Both the position numbers and the translations under genes were made by a program. This document shows positions 16,488-22,660 of a stretch of DNA of 64,000 bases, piece by piece. Every line of letters begins with the position of its first letter. Positions within the stretch are counted from its first letter, which is position 1. The notes beneath the pieces are model-generated. The model was not told the DNA's origin, did not search any database, and saw only the letters and a list, made by a program, of their open reading frames with translations. The DNA comes from Clostridium sp. 1001271st1 H5 (GTDB taxonomy: Bacteria; Bacillota; Clostridia; Lachnospirales; Lachnospiraceae): contig NZ_SPHO01000004.1 in NCBI RefSeq assembly GCF_005845215.1, forward strand, positions 62,001 to 126,000, read 5' to 3'.

Positions 16488-16760
16488 ATGATGAAGGAAA
16501 GATTTGAAAACAAGGTTACTGCTATGCGTTGTGCTGTTGCTGGTGTTGCTGTGAGTGCTCCCCTGGCTCTCTGTACTATCACATCCTTTGCCGCTGAGGG
16601 TGATGCGGCTGACCCGTTAATCACGGCTTGCACATCCATTGCAACGTCTGCTACATCCGCTATCAACGGCGTGATTCCGATTGCATTGCCGCTGGTCGGC
16701 GCTGGTCTGGTTATCACAATCGGCCTTAAGGTATTTAAGCGGATTGCTGGTAAGGCATAA
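16488..16760 (+). CDS. Inovirus major coat protein (pVIII-like)
   Basis: 90 residues behind GGAGG. A signal peptide (basic start, hydrophobic core, cleavage likely after SFA) leaves a mature protein of about 55 residues starting AEGDAADP. The mature form has an acidic amphipathic start, one alanine/glycine/valine-rich membrane helix, and a basic end IGLKVFKRIAGKA. The mature start AEGD and basic tail closely parallel M13 pVIII. The protein waits in the membrane and packs around the phage ssDNA by its lysines during extrusion. A 16-base hairpin follows directly. Confidence 0.85.
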   Translation: MMKERFENKVTAMRCAVAGVAVSAPLALCTITSFAAEGDAADPLITACTSIATSATSAINGVIPIALPLVGAGLVITIGLKVFKRIAGKA

Positions 16761-16770
16761 TCAATTATTT

Positions 16771-16805
16771 TGTGGGACGGTCATTATAGTAATGACTGTC
16801 CCACA
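16771..16805 (+). terminator. Strong hairpin after the coat gene
   Basis: TGTGGGACGGTCATTA (16771-16786) pairs with TAATGACTGTCCCACA (16790-16805) over 16 positions with a single G-T wobble and a 3-base loop. In Ff phages a central terminator follows gene VIII and raises coat expression relative to gene III. No T-run follows here, so it may be a partial terminator, an mRNA 3' stabiliser or an ssDNA signal. Confidence 0.6.
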
Positions 16806-16824
16806 GTCATTAGAGGGGTGAATT

Positions 16825-18420
16825 ATGAAAACATTAAGACGTGTTGTTAGCTTGTTTCTGGTTATGGTTCTGCTTCTCTCTTTTCCTCTTACAGCCTTTG
16901 CCGCTCCTGCCGCTGTCCCGTCCGTGTCTGAATACATATTTGATACGCTGTTATCAGCAAATGGGGTAGATACATCCCTATCCGGTGTACAGTCTTGGCT
17001 TGGCTCCTGGACCGGTTATGACGATTATTTAGAGCAAGGAAAGCGTGGGGAACTTGGGTCATATAGTCAATGGTTATATGACAGGCAGTACAATGGGGAA
17101 ACTGCTGAAATCAAAGCAAAAGCCCGTGAACAGATTGACGCTATGACAGATTGGATGAATATGGATTGGGCCGATGTCGGCGGTAAAGATATCACGCTTG
17201 GAACTGGTATTTTAAACGGCTGGGTGGATGGTGTTAAGGGTACTGCCGCTGACTATGCTACCAGCATTAAAGGGTATCTCAGTTCATTTGCTTCTTATGG
17301 TTCTGATGCTCTCGATTATATCAAAGAAATTGCTTCCGTTAATGATTCCATTGAGGGATGGACAAAGCCTTCAAACTTTGGTAAATGTTTTCTTACCTAT
17401 AGCGAACCTGGTTTTTTCTCTTATGAAGTTAACTATAAATGGTTGTTCCTCCCGGCAAATTTTAATGAATTGAATATACCTTATGCGTATCTTGATTTTT
17501 ATAAAGCGACTGAGGGTAAATATTATGTGAAATTTAAGTATCTTAGTAATGTAGCTCCCACTATTGGTAAAAGCTATGGCCTTAATTTGTATGTTCATTC
17601 TCAGACATTGGATACGAAAACGGGGAAAATTAGTATGAATGATTCTTCCGTTTCTACCAATGACGGCAGGTATTTAACAGCCGCCCAAATTAAATCTATC
17701 CCTTTCCCGGTCTTTTCTAACGAGGCCGCCGCTAATTCATTTGTGGCAAATAGGACTATGGAAAATTTGTTAAATCAAGAAGCGTTTGGGATGCCTGTTG
17801 TTGCTGTTAATCAGCAGGCGCAGACGATGGAACCGAAGGTAGTTCCTACGGTTATTACCCTACCTCAAACGGGCGAACTTGCGGCTCAGTTAATGGATGA
17901 ATTATCAGACGCTATGGACCGCATTGAGGAACTAGAAGCCGCTCTTAAAAATGCAGGTTTTGCGATTGATTGGGGGGTGGATGTTGTTGTCCCTACGGTT
18001 GCGCCCACGGACGTCCCCGTGGAAGGTGAGAATACGGAAACAAAGACCACCCTTGCGGCAATACTCGCAAAGGTAGAAGCGATTCCCGCCACGATTGAGG
18101 CCATGCTTAATAATAAATTGGAGCCGGGTGATACGGATGAAGATGTGGAGAACATGAAACTTCCTACCAGCATTGCCGATAAATTCCCGTTTTGTATACC
18201 GTTTGATGTAATATATTTGGTTAAAGCTATGAATGCATCGTCTGAGGTCCCGCGGTTTGAGCTCCCGTTTAAGATACACTATCAGAATATCAATTATGAA
18301 CATACCTTTATTGTGGATATGACGGAATGGGATGCGGCTGTGAAGATACTCCGCACCATGTTAGATTTACTGTTTATTGCCGGGTTGATATCGACAACCC
18401 GTGAGCTCATAAGGGGGTAG
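16825..18420 (+). CDS. Inovirus adsorption protein (pIII-like)
   Basis: 531 residues behind AGAGGGG. A clear signal peptide (MKTLRRVV, hydrophobic core, PLTAFAA) precedes a large extracellular region of about 470 residues with no recognised fold. A coiled-coil stretch follows near 355-380 (LMDELSDAMDRIEELEAAL), then a C-terminal membrane anchor (about 505-525). One long secreted, C-terminally anchored protein just downstream of the coat gene is the hallmark of pIII, which caps the virion and binds the host receptor. The sequence is probably specific to the host range. The pVI-like gene starts 4 bases later. Confidence 0.78.
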   Translation: MKTLRRVVSLFLVMVLLLSFPLTAFAAPAAVPSVSEYIFDTLLSANGVDTSLSGVQSWLGSWTGYDDYLEQGKRGELGSYSQWLYDRQYNGETAEIKAKAREQIDAMTDWMNMDWADVGGKDITLGTGILNGWVDGVKGTAADYATSIKGYLSSFASYGSDALDYIKEIASVNDSIEGWTKPSNFGKCFLTYSEPGFFSYEVNYKWLFLPANFNELNIPYAYLDFYKATEGKYYVKFKYLSNVAPTIGKSYGLNLYVHSQTLDTKTGKISMNDSSVSTNDGRYLTAAQIKSIPFPVFSNEAAANSFVANRTMENLLNQEAFGMPVVAVNQQAQTMEPKVVPTVITLPQTGELAAQLMDELSDAMDRIEELEAALKNAGFAIDWGVDVVVPTVAPTDVPVEGENTETKTTLAAILAKVEAIPATIEAMLNNKLEPGDTDEDVENMKLPTSIADKFPFCIPFDVIYLVKAMNASSEVPRFELPFKIHYQNINYEHTFIVDMTEWDAAVKILRTMLDLLFIAGLISTTRELIRG

Positions 18421-18424
18421 TTAT

Positions 18425-18658
18425 ATGTCTGTTGTTATGAAAGCGTTTAGTTCCATGCTGGCTGTTATTATGGACCTACTTCCGGATTCGCCGTTTCGTG
18501 GATTTATTGATAACATTATCTCGATTCCGTACATAGGTTTTCTTAACTATTTTGTTCCTATCAGTGACTTTGTGGCAATCCTTACGGCCTGGGGAACTGC
18601 TATCGCTACTTACTATGTTTTTAGCGCAATCCTGCGCACTATCAATGCGATTGATTAA
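18425..18658 (+). CDS. Inovirus pVI-like minor coat protein
   Basis: 77 residues with two or three hydrophobic segments (about 5-20, 30-50 and 52-70) and no signal peptide. It lies between the pIII-like and Zot genes, exactly where gene VI lies in Ff-type phages (III-VI-I). pVI anchors pIII to the filament end. It is shorter than the 112-residue M13 protein. The start ATG is 4 bases after the pIII-like stop, whose terminal AAGGGGG serves as ribosome site. Confidence 0.65.
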   Translation: MSVVMKAFSSMLAVIMDLLPDSPFRGFIDNIISIPYIGFLNYFVPISDFVAILTAWGTAIATYYVFSAILRTINAID

Positions 18659-18670
18659 GGGGGTGTATGC

Positions 18671-19435
18671 ATGATTGTCTTATACTCTGGTACACCAGGG
18701 AGCGGCAAATCCCTGGATACTGCCAGGACCATTTACAACTGGTGCCGCCGTGGCGCTCCAATCATTTGCAACTTCCCTCTTAATGTTGACAACATACGCA
18801 TAAAGAGAAAGAAGGATATACACTTTATCCCCAATGGGGAGCTTGACCCGGACGAACTTGTATCGTTCTCCCGCTCCTATTTTGCGGGCCGTCCTTGCAA
18901 GGAAGATAGTATCCTTCTGGTAATTGACGAAGCTCAGCTTTTGTTTAATGCACGGGACTGGTCCGTTAAGGGCCGGGAGCGCTGGAACTGGTTTTTTACG
19001 ATGCATCGGCATTTTGGTTTTTTTATCATTCTATGCGCCCAGTTTGACCGCATGTTAGATAGGCAGGTGCGCGGCTTGATTGAGTATGAGTATATCCATC
19101 GTAAGGTAAATAACATGGGCTGGAAGGGTATCTTCCTTGCCTGTCTCCTTCTCTCTCCCACTAACCTTTTTATCAAGGTAAAGATATGGTATCCCATGAA
19201 GGAAAAGGTGGGAAGTGAGTTCTTCCAGTGCAGGAAAAAGTACTATTGCATTTACGATACGTTTGCTCTTCTGGACAGGGCAGATAAGCGCGAGGAAGGG
19301 GAGCAAGGGGCCCCGCCGACCGCTTGTCTGACTGGTCCAGATGTCACTGCCGCTGATGATGTTTCGGACTTATCTCCTGCTTGTCCAGATGCTTCTGGTT
19401 GCGTAGTTGTTGATGTTTCAATTCCATCCATTTAA
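18671..19435 (+). CDS. Zot/pI family assembly ATPase
   Basis: 254 residues. Walker A GTPGSGKS is near residue 8 and Walker B ILLVIDEAQ near residue 81. The motif RDWSVKGRERWNWFFTMHRHFGFFIILCAQ (split here across 96-125) is typical of Zot (PF05707). A membrane helix lies near 150-170 and a short variable tail follows. The family extrudes the phage through the inner membrane using ATP; Zot of CTX phage is the namesake. Together with pVIII-, pIII- and pVI-like genes this identifies the element as an inovirus. SD AAGGGGGTG precedes ATG 18671. Confidence 0.9.
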   Translation: MIVLYSGTPGSGKSLDTARTIYNWCRRGAPIICNFPLNVDNIRIKRKKDIHFIPNGELDPDELVSFSRSYFAGRPCKEDSILLVIDEAQLLFNARDWSVKGRERWNWFFTMHRHFGFFIILCAQFDRMLDRQVRGLIEYEYIHRKVNNMGWKGIFLACLLLSPTNLFIKVKIWYPMKEKVGSEFFQCRKKYYCIYDTFALLDRADKREEGEQGAPPTACLTGPDVTAADDVSDLSPACPDASGCVVVDVSIPSI

Positions 19436-19577
19436 TCTCTTCCTCTTGCTCTCTTATTGTCCTGGCCTGTGCGTGGATGATGATTAATAGTATCAATTGG
19501 ATGCACATTATCACTGTATATTTGTACGTTAGTATGGCTATTACTGCATGTATAACATTTGCAATTATTGTCTGCAA
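19344..19577 (-). CDS. Possible antisense membrane/coiled-coil protein
   Basis: A 77-residue frame opposite the phage genes, overlapping the 3' end of zot by 92 bases. It has an N-terminal membrane helix (about 8-32) and a charged helical tail (REQEEEIKWMELKHQQL). The only candidate start is TTG 19577, with a run of ten G preceded by A as ribosome site, 6 bases upstream. The topology resembles small phage spanin or holin-accessory proteins, but filamentous phages do not lyse their host. It could be chance; the strand is otherwise used only by the repressor. Confidence 0.3.
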   Translation of the reverse strand: MQTIIANVIHAVIAILTYKYTVIMCIQLILLIIIHAQARTIREQEEEIKWMELKHQQLRNQKHLDKQEISPKHHQRQ

Positions 19578-19583
19578 AACAGA

Positions 19584-19593
19584 CCCCCCCCCC
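19584..19593. repeat. Homopolymer run of ten C
   Basis: Ten consecutive C on the forward strand, G on the reverse, at the ribosome-binding position of the possible antisense gene and between zot and the repressor. Runs of this length slip readily in replication, so it could vary in length. Confidence 0.8.
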
Positions 19594-19634
19594 TGCTGAT
19601 TGTATAGAATTGACAGGGAGGAACTTTTTATAAA

Positions 19635-19922
19635 TTACATGTTTACATTGCCCTTGATGTCACTAATCACGATTCCATTGTTGTTATTCCCGCCTATTAC
19701 TACCCCATTGCTGTTCTGGATATGGATGCCCTGTTTCTCTTCTGTGCGCTTCATATCCTGGGCAATTAGGTCGTTTACATAGGCATTTAGTGACTTATAC
19801 CCCTTTGCTTTCCAGTGTGCTTCTATGATGGCTTTCTGTCCTTTGGGAAAATTTATACTAGCTCTGTCATATGATTCTTTGTTAAATTCATTTTTGTATT
19901 TTGTTGCATTGAAATCACTCAT
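19635..19922 (-). CDS. Ribbon-helix-helix-type phage repressor (likely)
   Basis: 95 residues and the only well-supported leftward gene in the phage. Residues about 18-58 fit a ribbon-helix-helix fold: a short strand RASINFPKGQ, then helices KAIIEAHWKAKGY and SLNAYVNDLIAQD. This is similar to Arc/CopG-type and antitoxin DNA-binding proteins. The C-terminal third (NSNGVVIGGNNNNGIVISDI) is an unusual Asn/Gly/Ile beta-like stretch. Directly upstream lie three copies of an ATCTT-N4-AAGAT palindrome between this gene and the replication genes. This points to a lysogeny or copy-number repressor controlling both directions. Confidence 0.7.
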   Translation of the reverse strand: MSDFNATKYKNEFNKESYDRASINFPKGQKAIIEAHWKAKGYKSLNAYVNDLIAQDMKRTEEKQGIHIQNSNGVVIGGNNNNGIVISDIKGNVNM

Positions 19923-19938
19923 TTATTGTTCCCTCATG

Positions 19939-20010
19939 CATCTTGTGTAAGATGTACAGCAAAAAACTTATATCTTGTGCAAGATGCCAATATACATCTT
20001 ACGCAAGATG
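19939..20010. promoter_or_regulatory. Three palindromic operators of the phage repressor
   Basis: CATCTTGTGTAAGATG (19939-19954), TATCTTGTGCAAGATG (19971-19986) and CATCTTACGCAAGATG (19995-20010). Each has the ATCTT-N4-AAGAT core, with centres 32 and 24 bases apart. They lie between the divergent repressor and replication genes. The third overlaps the spacer of the rightward promoter. Confidence 0.8.
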
Positions 20011-20019
20011 TAGTATACT
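19991..20019 (+). promoter_or_regulatory. Likely early promoter for phage replication genes
   Basis: TATACA (19991-19996) and TATACT (20014-20019) with a 17-base spacer containing operator 3. Transcription would start near 20026 and read a leader with a GCTCCAT/ATGGAGC inverted repeat (about 20040-20087) before the first small gene. Confidence 0.5.
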
Positions 20020-20140
20020 GTAGTTACAAAGTTAATAAAGCTCCATAGCAACGAGAACACAATGTGTAGCAGTGAGAATGGAGCCACTATCTCAAAGTAA
20101 GTATATCAAATGATTCAAAGTTTTGAAAGGGGAAAATGAT

Positions 20141-20269
20141 ATGGATATGGGCGATTATGTAGATGCTACTTTGGCATGTTATTACTACTGCGATGATACG
20201 GTTGATTGTGATTATGATTATGATTGGCTGTCAGATGGTACAGACAAAAAGGAGGGAGAAGCGGAATGA
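20141..20269 (+). CDS. Phage acidic Asp/Tyr-rich peptide (42 residues)
   Basis: ATG 20141 lies 8 bases after GAAAGGGG. The product is very acidic and aromatic (repeats of D and Y, for example CDYDYDWL) with several cysteines, and no membrane segment. Its stop TGA overlaps the ATG of the next gene (ATGA), and the end of this frame provides that gene's AAGGAGGGAG ribosome site. I recognise no family. Such acidic peptides can mimic DNA or bind basic proteins, but no role can be assigned. Confidence 0.55.
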   Translation: MDMGDYVDATLACYYYCDDTVDCDYDYDWLSDGTDKKEGEAE

Positions 20270-20436
20270 CGAAAAAAGAAAAAGAAGTTTTCCGTAAATA
20301 CAAGGATATGGTTACGGATGATTTATTTGAATCAATGGAAAGCGGTAATGAGCAATCAATCCTTATAGCAAGGACTAAATTTAGTTTGTTACAGAAATTG
20401 GATAAGAGTTTAAAAGAAATAGAGCAAGGGGCCTAG
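20266..20436 (+). CDS. Phage small helical protein (56 residues)
   Basis: Starts at ATG 20266, placed by the strong AAGGAGGGAG 7 bases before it and the 4-base overlap with the preceding frame. The product is charged and predicted all-helical (KKEKEVFRKYKDMVTDDLF, then ARTKFSLLQKLDKSLKEIEQ), without membrane segment. It lies in the early, replication-side module after the repressor operators. Unknown function; a regulator or replication accessory is plausible by position. Its end forms a GC-rich hairpin. Confidence 0.6.
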   Translation: MTKKEKEVFRKYKDMVTDDLFESMESGNEQSILIARTKFSLLQKLDKSLKEIEQGA

Positions 20437-20442
20437 CCCCTT
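20426..20442 (+). terminator. GC hairpin at end of 56-residue gene
   Basis: AAGGGGC (20426-20432) and GCCCCTT (20436-20442) form a perfect 7-base stem with a 3-base loop, followed by CCCCTTTAA. The T-run is weak, so termination may be partial. Confidence 0.4.
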
Positions 20443-20643
20443 CCCCTTTAATGCGGCCCCCTTGATTGGTGGACGGTTCCCAGCCCGTGAAATGCAGAGG
20501 AAAGGTTATTATGTTCAAGTGGTTGTTGTCGGTGCATCGGAAACCGTCATTGATGGTATTAGGCAGAAATACTGCCCTCCCAGGTTGATGTAAATGCCCT
20601 GGGCGGTACGTTGATAATAGAATAATGGAAGGAAGGTAAGTTT
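20437..20643 (+). other. Phage inter-gene region with possible tiny ORF
   Basis: About 200 bases before the ssDNA-binding protein gene. A 25-codon frame from ATG 20511 has AGGAAAGG 6 bases upstream. An overlapping 33-codon frame from ATG 20492 encodes a valine-rich stretch. Neither can be confirmed. An AAGGAAGGTAAG ribosome site at its end serves the next gene. Confidence 0.35.
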
Positions 20644-20889
20644 ATGAAAGCTAAAGTTTTAGGTGTTCAAAACGTCAATTTTACAAACCATGATACAGGT
20701 GAGGTAGTCAAGGGGGTAAAACTCCATTGTACTTATAAAGACCCGGATGTAAATGGTGATTTCTGTGAGGCGTTCTTTGTTTCTGATAGACTTGGTGTTC
20801 CAGGTTTATATGATATTAAACCTGGCACTGAAATTGACTTTGAACGTAACCGCCGTGGCAAGGTAAATTCTGTTGCTATCCTTAAGTAG
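20644..20889 (+). CDS. Phage ssDNA-binding protein (pV-like)
   Basis: 81 residues, single-domain and beta-rich (KAKVLGVQNVNFTN, GVKLHCTYKD, CEAFFVSDR, EIDFERNRRGKVNSVAIL), with SD GGAAGG. A protein of this size directly upstream of rep is the usual ssDNA-binding protein of filamentous phages. It coats new plus strands and hands them to the assembly machine. The similarity is in size, position and predicted fold; no diagnostic motif exists. A hairpin-rich gap separates it from rep. Confidence 0.65.
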   Translation: MKAKVLGVQNVNFTNHDTGEVVKGVKLHCTYKDPDVNGDFCEAFFVSDRLGVPGLYDIKPGTEIDFERNRRGKVNSVAILK

Positions 20890-20903
20890 TGTACTCTCCT
20901 TAT

Positions 20904-21080
20904 GCTGGCTGTTCTGTCCTGGTTCAGCCAGCCCCTTGCGGGCGCAATCCCGCATTTCCTTGTTCGCTCACAGTTCCAGGCCATGTTGTGGTTTTGATTC
21001 GTCATTACGTGGAATACCTACGTTCTGCCATTTCCCTGCTAGGGATGGCTTGTAAAACCCCCGTAGGGTAATACGGGGGT
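20904..21080. repeat. Cluster of perfect hairpins before rep
   Basis: Three perfect stems in a non-coding gap: GCTGGCTG/CAGCCAGC (20904-20911 with 20925-20932), GCGGG/CCCGC (20938-20942 with 20949-20953), and ACCCCCGTA/TACGGGGGT (21057-21065 with 21072-21080, 6-base loop). Such clusters often form the origin for complementary-strand or rolling-circle synthesis in ssDNA replicons. The last could also be an attenuator just before rep. Confidence 0.55.
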
Positions 21081-21102
21081 ACTAAATACAGTGGAGGTCG
21101 GA

Positions 21103-22146
21103 ATGGAAGGAAACTTAATAACTCTGGCTAATGGGTTGGTTGTGTCAGTTGACTGGCTGTCGTTCACGGTCACGTCAACAAATGATTTGGTGGATGTCCT
21201 GGACATGCTGGGATATACCGTGGAGGACTTTACGAGGATGCCAAAAGGCGCCCGTGGTTACAGGACTATGTTTCGTCTTAACGGCTACTCTCTCAGCGTT
21301 CTTTGTGATGGCAACCCGGATATGGGTATCCATGTGGATGTGAGCGGCTCTGCCATAGGTGAGTTGATACGTAGTTTTTCAGAAACATTGAAAATAAATA
21401 CTCCTTTTGGCGAGGGGTATGACATAGATTTTGACAGTACTTTTATGGTGGCTCTTCTGGAACGCATACGGGACAATGGTCATGTTACCAGGATTGATAT
21501 TGCGATTGATGATATCGGCTGTAAATACTTCTCAACGGATGATGTCTGTCGTTTATATCAAAACACTCAGATTGTTTCAAAGTTTCGCAATATGCGCAAT
21601 GTCGTGGAATCCGAAGTATCCGGTCGTAAAACAGGCCATACGGTATACTTTGGTAGCCGTACAAGTGATATCTTTTTGAGGGTTTATGACAAACAGTTGG
21701 AACGCAATCGCAAACTTTCTGCAACTGGCACCCATGTTGATAATCCCTGGGTGCGCTGGGAACTAGAATTAAAGAATGACCGTGCTGTGAGTGTATCTAA
21801 AATGCTTACGTCCGGCATTCCCCTTGGCGCTGTTTCTGTTGGTGTTTTAGGGCATTATATGCGGATGATTGAACTTGACGATATCAATCGCTCTCGTTGT
21901 TCTACATATCCCGTTTGGGCTGATTTCATGGATGGTGTGTCATCGCTTAAGATAACCGTCCCAAAGTATGAAAAGACTATGGATGAAAAAAAGACCTGGA
22001 TAAAAAGACAGGTTATGCCCACTCTCGCCGCTGTCATTCTTGCAGATGGAGGGAGCCTTGAATTTGTAGAGGATAATCTTGAAAATGGTCTGAATCGTAT
22101 GAATAAATCGTTGTATAAAATGGCAATGGGTGAATTGAATAGTTGA
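21103..22146 (+). CDS. Rolling-circle replication initiator, Rep_trans family
   Basis: 347 residues from ATG 21103, chosen over GTG 21091 because GGAGGT falls between them. It matches the Rep_trans/replication initiation factor family (PF02486): VDWLSFT near the start, GIHVDVSG, the metal-site strand VTRIDIAIDD, and FGSRTSDIFLRVYDKQLE with the catalytic Tyr, followed by RWELELK. The protein nicks the origin and starts rolling-circle copying of the phage genome. Gram-positive inoviruses and small plasmids share this family. It is the last phage gene before the right-end inverted repeat. Confidence 0.88.
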   Translation: MEGNLITLANGLVVSVDWLSFTVTSTNDLVDVLDMLGYTVEDFTRMPKGARGYRTMFRLNGYSLSVLCDGNPDMGIHVDVSGSAIGELIRSFSETLKINTPFGEGYDIDFDSTFMVALLERIRDNGHVTRIDIAIDDIGCKYFSTDDVCRLYQNTQIVSKFRNMRNVVESEVSGRKTGHTVYFGSRTSDIFLRVYDKQLERNRKLSATGTHVDNPWVRWELELKNDRAVSVSKMLTSGIPLGAVSVGVLGHYMRMIELDDINRSRCSTYPVWADFMDGVSSLKITVPKYEKTMDEKKTWIKRQVMPTLAAVILADGGSLEFVEDNLENGLNRMNKSLYKMAMGELNS

Positions 22147-22154
22147 TAGATAAC

Positions 22155-22287
22155 AACTATCTCGTTAAAGTGGACTTTCACAAATAGTTAATAAGCGGTC
22201 GCCGTCCGGGCGGGAAAACGAATGTCCGGCGACCATTAACTATCACATTCTGTTTTCGTGAAAGTCAACAAACTTTAACGAATAGTT
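22155..22287. repeat. 133-bp nested inverted repeat at phage right end (folded attP/packaging signal candidate)
   Basis: Five perfect arm pairs in nested order: AACTAT/ATAGTT (22155, 22282), CGTTAAAGT/ACTTTAACG (22163, 22272), GACTTTCAC/GTGAAAGTC (22173, 22258), ATAGTTAAT/ATTAACTAT (22184, 22235) and GGTCGCCG/CGGCGACC (22197, 22227). The outer parts are two inverted copies of the left-junction site. A single strand would fold into one long hairpin. This resembles the folded plus-strand attP of CTX-type phages, or the packaging hairpin of Ff phages. Confidence 0.7.
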
Positions 22288-22660
22288 GGAGGCAAAAACA
22301 ACCTTTAATAGACCTTTTTGTGTTTCCAACTGATTATCTTGTATTTTTACCCGGTCATTATCATGTATCCTATATAATTAATAACACCTCTCACATCCAA
22401 CAGTATCTTTAAAGTGTTGTATTAATACAAATAATTATGGGTTGTAACCATGGCACATTTTACTGTACCTTGTATACAACCCTTTTATCATTTTACGGTC
22501 ACGACATTTATATGACGTGTGTTGGCTTTCAATTAACCCAATCCTGTTTTACAGCCTTATATGCATCCTGCTGATAACCTGCAACGCTAATCTTCCATTG
22601 CCAATACAGGTATCTCCGATAAGAACTGCCCTGCGGTAATACAGCTTACATAAAGCCTGC
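22288..22660. other. AT-rich gap right of the phage
   Basis: No convincing gene. It holds an inverted repeat GGGTTGTA (22439-22446)/TACAACCC (22475-22482) followed by TTTTATCATTTT, which could act as a terminator. It also holds the string TAAAGTGTTGT (around 22410-22420), which shares 11 bases with the complement of the left junction core. Confidence 0.5.

Larger units (their letters stand above)
15858..22287. mobile_element. Integrated filamentous phage (inovirus), about 6.4 kb
   Basis: A compact block of small, mostly rightward genes bounded by related dyad sites at 15858-15891 and within 22155-22287. The sites share the 16-base direct repeat ACTTTAACGAATAGTT (15876-15891 and 22272-22287). 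The order is small membrane proteins, pVIII-like coat, pIII-like, pVI-like, Zot/pI ATPase, repressor, ssDNA-binding protein and Rep, which matches inovirus modules. T-rich coding, small overlapping genes and hairpins set it off from the flanks. There is no integrase, which suggests use of a host recombinase, and no secretin, as expected in a monoderm host. All genes look intact. Confidence 0.88.

Noticed and set aside
19600..19782. 60-codon hydrophobic frame opposite the phage repressor
   Set aside because: The AGGAGG before it is too far from its start, and hydrophobicity arises from the antisense of Asn/Asp-rich codons.
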